Below, one piece after another: positions 5,798 to 9,410 of a DNA stretch of 9,410 nt. The stretch lies in contig JAGLYT010000039.1 of NCBI GenBank assembly GCA_023132075.1, positions 1 through 9,410 on the forward strand, in the 5' to 3' direction. The notes under the pieces were generated by a model. That model was not told the DNA's origin. It saw nothing but the letters and a program-made list of their open reading frames with translations, and did not search any database. This stretch comes from JAGLHV01 sp023132075 [NCBI: bacterium]. GTDB lineage: Bacteria > CBDUZB01 > JAGLHV01. Within the stretch, counting starts at the first letter, position 1, and each line of letters opens with the position of its first letter. The position numbers were made by a program, and so were the translations under genes.

Positions 5798-6517
5798 CCT
5801 GGTGGCACAATATAAAATAATTCCCAGAGAAATGCCTGCATTGAGCGATTCTACAGAATTCGAGATAGGAATAGAAACTAATGCTTTGGCAGAAACTTTT
5901 ACTTCACCGGACAACCCCACAGATTCATTGCCAATACAAAGAATGAAACCCTTAGGCCATTGAACCCCTGCAACATCTTCTCCATTCAAATCAGCACCGA
6001 TTATATTAAAACCTTTAATCTCATCCATCTTTTTAATATTTATCACGTTTGTTTTGGTTATATAACCTGCCGACGCCCTTGCCGTCTTGGGAGAAAACGG
6101 ATCAACACACCCCGGAGTAAGAATTATACCGTTTAAGTTAAATGCGGCTGCAGTACGGAGAATTGTTCCCATATTTCCCGGATCTTGCAAACGATCCAAC
6201 AAAACATATTTCAAATCTTTTCTAATCTCCGAACTGTTCAGCACCTTTAGAGGAACCACCGCTACCACTCCCTGACTATTTTCTGTCGAAGATATAGATT
6301 TAAAACAATTTTTCTCTACAATATAAGTCTTTTCCGCCGTTACCTTAGGTATAGCCCTTCCCTCACAAACAAACATTTCCTTAATAACATCAACATTCTT
6401 GATTGCCCGAACACCCTCGATAACATATTCCTTATTCGAATACCTGTGTTTTCTATCTGCAATCAATTTTTTTAAATTTTTTATTTTAGGATTGGCCTTC
6501 GATTCTATAATATTCAT
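5789..6517 (-). CDS. SpoU/TrmH-family RNA 2'-O-ribose methyltransferase
   Basis: Protein of 242 residues, a normal length for the family. The N-terminal substrate-binding domain begins with the usual ESKANPKIKNLKKL (5-18) and YVIEGVRAI (31-39). The C-terminal SPOUT knot domain has all three motifs: LLDRLQDPGNMGTILR (106-121, with Asn115 and Arg121), FILCIGNESVGLS (191-203, with Asn197 and Glu198) and VSIPISNSVESLNAGIS (214-230, with the Ser-Leu-Asn triad at 224-226). These bind S-adenosylmethionine and methylate ribose 2'-OH groups, most often in 23S rRNA (RlmB, TsnR and YsgA-like enzymes). The exact RNA site cannot be told from sequence. The start has AAGGA about ten bases upstream. It sits 76 bases after the phosphodiesterase gene and 72 bases before the GH42-like gene, so co-transcription is possible; no firm promoter or terminator was seen between them. 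Confidence 0.95.
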   Translation of the reverse strand: MNIIESKANPKIKNLKKLIADRKHRYSNKEYVIEGVRAIKNVDVIKEMFVCEGRAIPKVTAEKTYIVEKNCFKSISSTENSQGVVAVVPLKVLNSSEIRKDLKYVLLDRLQDPGNMGTILRTAAAFNLNGIILTPGCVDPFSPKTARASAGYITKTNVINIKKMDEIKGFNIIGADLNGEDVAGVQWPKGFILCIGNESVGLSGEVKVSAKALVSIPISNSVESLNAGISLGIILYCATRGK

Positions 6518-6593
6518 TTATTTGTATCCTTAATAAGTAATCTTTTTTCCATATTCCGCTGTTGATAATGGCGCCCTTTTTTTTTCCATAACC

Positions 6594-7274
6594 TTATATC
6601 CGATCCGGAAAATCGGAAAAGATACCATCAACCCCTAATGACTTAACTCTCTCTATATCATCCAGTTCATTTAACGTATAGGAAAATACTTTCAACCCTC
6701 TTTGGTGAGCATCGTCAACAAGAATTTTATTTATAAATTCTTTAGATGGATGCAGCGAATAGGCATTTAGTTTTTCTGCACACTCTGCATAACCAATCGG
6801 TATACCTGCAATTATTACCCCGATTTTAACCTTTAATGTTAACCGATTAAATTCCAGTAATTCATAATGGTTGAATGAAGAAACAAGAAAATCATCCCAT
6901 AACCATCCTCTTTTGCTAACATACATTTCTATGATATCAAAAACCAACTTTGATGCCCCTTCTCCTTTAATTTCAATATTTACTTTTGCTTTTCTATCTA
7001 CAATATCCAGCACTTCCTGGAGGGTAGGAATTTTTTGCCCTTTGCCCAAATCCAATGCCCTTAATTCCCGGAATGATTTTTCCTCAACATACCCTATTCC
7101 GTTTGTCGTTCTATCAACTTTAGCATCGTGAATCACAACTACTTCCCCCGTACTGCATACCTGCACATCCAACTCTATAAAATCAACCTGTAACTGGATT
7201 CCCCTATGAAATGAAGGTAATGTATTTTCCGGTTCATACCCTGAAGCACCTCTGTGTCCTATTTTCAATACCAT
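6594..7274 (-). CDS. Glycerophosphodiester phosphodiesterase (UgpQ-type GDPD)
   Basis: Protein of 226 residues. GDPD enzymes hydrolyse glycerophosphodiesters to glycerol 3-phosphate and an alcohol, using a divalent metal in a TIM barrel. The hallmarks are HRGASGYEPENTLPSF (7-22; His7, Arg8, Glu16-Asn17), FIELDVQ (32-38; Glu34, Asp36), VIHDAKVDRTTNG (47-59; His49 the general acid) and VNIEIKG (98-104; Glu101, Lys103). The C-terminus ends GVDGIFSDFPD, matching the usual GVDGIITDxPD. It is slightly shorter than many members (about 240-250) but no motif is missing. There is no signal peptide, so it is cytoplasmic. Its ribosome binding site, AGAGGAGGGA, overlaps the TAG stop of the FAD oxidoreductase gene 17 bases upstream, which indicates translational coupling. 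It could instead act on other glycerophospho or lysophospholipid substrates. Confidence 0.95.
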   Translation of the reverse strand: MVLKIGHRGASGYEPENTLPSFHRGIQLQVDFIELDVQVCSTGEVVVIHDAKVDRTTNGIGYVEEKSFRELRALDLGKGQKIPTLQEVLDIVDRKAKVNIEIKGEGASKLVFDIIEMYVSKRGWLWDDFLVSSFNHYELLEFNRLTLKVKIGVIIAGIPIGYAECAEKLNAYSLHPSKEFINKILVDDAHQRGLKVFSYTLNELDDIERVKSLGVDGIFSDFPDRI

Positions 7275-7283
7275 TTATTTCCG

Positions 7284-7293
7284 TCCCTCCTCT
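7284..7293 (-). promoter_or_regulatory. Ribosome binding site overlapping the upstream stop codon
   Basis: AGAGGAGGGA on the minus strand starts within the TAG stop (7294-7292) of the FAD oxidoreductase gene and serves the ATG at 7274. Ribosomes finishing the first gene would sit on the start region of the second, which supports coupled translation. Confidence 0.75.
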
Positions 7294-8413
7294 AAAAAAA
7301 ATCCTTTACGAGCTCCTTTACCTTTTTGGCAATAGAAAGACAACAGGTAAGGCCCGGAGAATCAATACCAATAAGATTTATAAACCCTGCTAAATCGTTA
7401 TCGCTTTCATTTTTTATTAAAAAATCTCTAACGTCTTCTCCCTGTCCCTGCAGTTTTGCCCTTATCCCTGCCATATCCGGACCAAGGTCTTGCAGTTCAA
7501 TAAACGGTAAAAAACATTTCGTACTCTCATAAAAAGCTTCCTTCTTTGATTCATCAACATTGTAGTCAATCTTATCTACATATTCGGCATCAGGTCCCAA
7601 TCGCAAACCACCGGCTAAATCTAATGCTGTATGTATGCCTAAACTGACACTATGTTCCGACGGAACAGGATAAATGAGATGAGTAATAAATCCTGCTTTA
7701 TTATTATGCACCCGGAAATAATTACCTTTACAGTATTTCAAAGCATATTCCTTTTTGTTAATACCTGCCATCTCCGCAACCTTATCGGAATAAAGTCCTG
7801 CGGCATTAATAAATATTTCCGTTAAAAAGACAAAACTTCCCTCCCGCTCATCCCTGACTGAGACCTTAAACCCATCTTTATGCTTTTCAACACCCTCTAA
7901 CTCCGTAGCATAGGCAATCAGAACATCCCGCTTCTTAGATTCCAAAACAAAATTCTTCATCAGCCCATGCGAATCCATAATCCCTGTTGAAGGGGAATGT
8001 ATAGCTGCTACAGCCCTTATGTGGGGTTCTAATTTTTTTATTTCCTCTCCGGATAAAAGTGTTAAATCCGTAACTCCGTTTTCTATACCATGTTTAAAAA
8101 GAATTTCTAATTTATTAACCTCGTTAGCATTAGCAGCTACAATTAATTTTCCCATTCTTTTATTCCCAATATTGTGCTTTTCGCAATACTTATAAAGCAG
8201 CTCCTTTCCCTCTACACATAATCTCGCTTTTAAAGAATCCCTGGGATAATAAATTCCTGCATGGATAACCTCACTATTCCGAGAGCTTGTTTCCTGTCCA
8301 AAAGAGTAATTCTTTTCAATTAGCACAATATCATTACACTCTTTAGAAAGCTCTGCGGCAATTGCTAACCCAATAATTCCCACACCTACAATAGTTATTT
8401 TTGTCTTTTCCAT
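7292..8413 (-). CDS. FAD-dependent oxidoreductase, L-2-hydroxyglutarate oxidase (LhgO)-like
   Basis: Protein of 373 residues in the DAO superfamily. The FAD Rossmann motif is ITIVGVGIIGLAIAAELS (6-23; GxGxxG at 10-15) with Glu33 for the ribose. SSRNSEVIHAGIYY (43-56) and LKARLCVEGKELLYKYC are the blocks shared with L-2-hydroxyglutarate dehydrogenase and GlpA-like enzymes; GKLIVA, INAAGLYSD, YPVP, GLRLGPDA, PDMAGIRAKLQG and IGIDSPGLT complete the pattern. Such enzymes oxidise 2-hydroxy acids or glycerol 3-phosphate and pass electrons to oxygen or quinones. Coupling to a glycerophosphodiesterase makes glycerol 3-phosphate a candidate substrate, but the sequence alone looks closer to LhgO. The frame continues to a TTG at 8518, but those extra 35 residues precede the universal N-terminal strand and cross a likely promoter, so the ATG at 8413 is chosen. 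Its ribosome binding site is weak (purines AGAAGAA, somewhat far). It is probably cytoplasmic or peripheral to the membrane. Confidence 0.92.
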   Translation of the reverse strand: MEKTKITIVGVGIIGLAIAAELSKECNDIVLIEKNYSFGQETSSRNSEVIHAGIYYPRDSLKARLCVEGKELLYKYCEKHNIGNKRMGKLIVAANANEVNKLEILFKHGIENGVTDLTLLSGEEIKKLEPHIRAVAAIHSPSTGIMDSHGLMKNFVLESKKRDVLIAYATELEGVEKHKDGFKVSVRDEREGSFVFLTEIFINAAGLYSDKVAEMAGINKKEYALKYCKGNYFRVHNNKAGFITHLIYPVPSEHSVSLGIHTALDLAGGLRLGPDAEYVDKIDYNVDESKKEAFYESTKCFLPFIELQDLGPDMAGIRAKLQGQGEDVRDFLIKNESDNDLAGFINLIGIDSPGLTCCLSIAKKVKELVKDFF

Positions 8414-8459
8414 AATGTTTTGGTTTCTTCTTTTATAATAGGAAGTACAAGGAAACAAT

Positions 8460-8468
8460 ACTATAACA
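8460..8468 (-). promoter_or_regulatory. Possible extended -10 promoter for the FAD oxidoreductase gene
   Basis: The minus strand reads TG, T, TATAGT (8468-8460), an extended -10 element. A loose -35 (TTGTTT) lies about 19 bases further up. Transcription would start near 8453, about 40 bases before the ATG at 8413. The gap after the S1-domain gene is 127 bases, which leaves room for a promoter. Moderate match only. Confidence 0.4.
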
Positions 8469-8540
8469 GATGTCCATAGGTAAAAAACAAAAAGCTCCCC
8501 TATCTTCCTCCCAAGCAATGTTATGCCAATAGTTATTTAA

Positions 8541-9392
8541 CTACTTAACAACGTCTCCCTTTTTTCCTCTTAGTTTTATGCCGTTATTCTCAAAGGTTAT
8601 CAACCTTTTTTTATAAAGAACTCCTATTGCCTTTTTGTATGTTCTCTTACTTACCCCAAACAACTCATAAATAATTTTCGTAGAACTTTTATCATCCACA
8701 GGAATAAACCCGCCTCGTTTTTTCAGGGTATCAATAATTTTTTCCAACAAATCATCAACTTTTTTATAGCCGGGTTTTTGCAGACAAAGATCTATTTTTT
8801 TATCATCCCTAACTTTTTTAATGAACCCTTTTATTTGCTGTCCTTTTTCTAATATTTGAAACACTTCGTTTTTATAAAGAATACCACCATAGCATCCGTT
8901 AATAACTGCTTTATAACCAATATCGGTCTGATAGCATATTAACAATTCCACTTCCTGCCCTTCCTTAAAATTAACCGGCAGAGTGTCAAGAAATTTGTCC
9001 AGTTTCGAAGAAGCAGCAATACGTTTACTTTTATCAAGGTAGATAAAAACAACATATGATTCGCCTTCTTCCATTTTTTGCCTTTGTTCACGGAAAGGAA
9101 CCAGTAAATCTTTTGCCAAACCCCAGTCAATAAATGCCCCAACAGAATTAACCGAAACAACCTTTAACAAAGCAAACTGACCCACCATAGCATAAGGTTT
9201 TTCGGTGGTGGCAATAATACGGTCTTCAGAATCAAAATAGATAAACACTTCTATAATGTCATCAACTTCACAATTTTCCGGAACATATCTGAGGGGAAGT
9301 AAAATTTCACCAGCCTCTTCTCCGTCAAGATAAATTCCAAAATCAACTTTTTTAACTACCTTTAACTTATTTAATTTTCCTGTCTCAACCAT
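8541..9392 (-). CDS. cvfB: CvfB/YitL-like S1-domain RNA-binding protein
   Basis: Protein of 283 residues, the usual length for the family. It has three S1-type beta-barrel domains and a C-terminal winged helix. The first (about 5-62) has VDFGIYLDGEEAGEILLP (16-33). The second (about 70-130) has SVGAFIDWGLAKDLLVPF (83-100), the classic S1 pattern. The third (about 143-205) has GYKAVING and KKVRDDKKIDLCL. The winged helix is at about 211-275, with YELFGVSKRTYKKAIGVLY. CvfB in Gram-positive bacteria binds RNA and influences virulence-factor and growth genes; the exact role here is unknown. The start at 9392 is supported by GGAGGA about ten bases upstream. There is no signal peptide, so it should be cytoplasmic. 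Its promoter would lie outside the window. The gene symbol is by family resemblance. Confidence 0.9.
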   Translation of the reverse strand: MVETGKLNKLKVVKKVDFGIYLDGEEAGEILLPLRYVPENCEVDDIIEVFIYFDSEDRIIATTEKPYAMVGQFALLKVVSVNSVGAFIDWGLAKDLLVPFREQRQKMEEGESYVVFIYLDKSKRIAASSKLDKFLDTLPVNFKEGQEVELLICYQTDIGYKAVINGCYGGILYKNEVFQILEKGQQIKGFIKKVRDDKKIDLCLQKPGYKKVDDLLEKIIDTLKKRGGFIPVDDKSSTKIIYELFGVSKRTYKKAIGVLYKKRLITFENNGIKLRGKKGDVVK

Positions 9393-9410
9393 ATATAAAT
9401 TATCCTCCGT

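Noticed and set aside
6530-6589. 19-codon ATG frame between the phosphodiesterase and methyltransferase genes
   Set aside because: The AAGG is only two bases from the ATG and the peptide is too short to support; likely chance.
8414-8518. N-terminal extension of the FAD oxidoreductase to a TTG start, adding a hydrophobic segment
   Set aside because: The added 35 residues precede the universal FAD-binding strand, have no homologous counterpart in the family and overlap a likely promoter; the ATG at 8413 fits the family.
8939-9160. 73-codon minus-strand frame inside the S1-domain gene
   Set aside because: Out-of-frame shadow of a well-supported gene.

Overview
This is an AT-rich bacterial window with nine complete protein genes. 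All nine lie on the minus strand, so transcription runs from high to low coordinates. Most have a clear purine-rich ribosome binding site, usually a GGAGG-type core. At least two products carry lipoprotein-type signal peptides. No rRNA, tRNA, CRISPR array, transposase or phage gene was seen. The taxon cannot be fixed from this sequence. The gene mix would suit an uncultivated, probably anaerobic lineage, but that is a guess.

Read in the direction of transcription, the first block (9392 down to about 5789) is mostly housekeeping. It holds a CvfB/YitL-like S1-domain RNA-binding protein, an FAD-dependent oxidoreductase of the L-2-hydroxyglutarate oxidase type, a glycerophosphodiester phosphodiesterase and a SpoU-class RNA 2'-O-methyltransferase. 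The oxidoreductase and the phosphodiesterase are tightly coupled: the ribosome binding site of the second overlaps the stop codon of the first. The phosphodiesterase would release glycerol 3-phosphate, and the FAD enzyme belongs to the superfamily that oxidises such 2-hydroxy compounds, so a shared pathway is possible but unproven.

The second block (5716 down to 3584) is one large lipoprotein with a GH42-like (beta-galactosidase-type) TIM barrel and a C-terminal Rossmann-like domain. The usual Asn-Glu acid/base pair appears to be replaced by Phe-Gly. A near-consensus promoter (TTGACT, 17 bases, TATAAT) follows the gene and probably drives the next one.

The third block (3330 down to 6) looks more accessory, with longer intergenic gaps. 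It contains a small Cys/His-rich protein with a V4R-like C-terminus, a metal-dependent cyclase/kynurenine-formamidase-family hydrolase, a lipoprotein nitroreductase of the SagB/ThcOx type and a small membrane protein with two zinc ribbons. The gaps around the V4R-like gene (3331-3583 and 2353-2736) hold stop-to-stop reading frames without start codons that may be gene relics, an imperfect inverted repeat and recurring CCCTATT words. I found no clear defence system, biosynthetic cluster or mobile element. The strongest leads are the GH42-like protein with an altered active site, the V4R-like orphan and the structured gaps around it.
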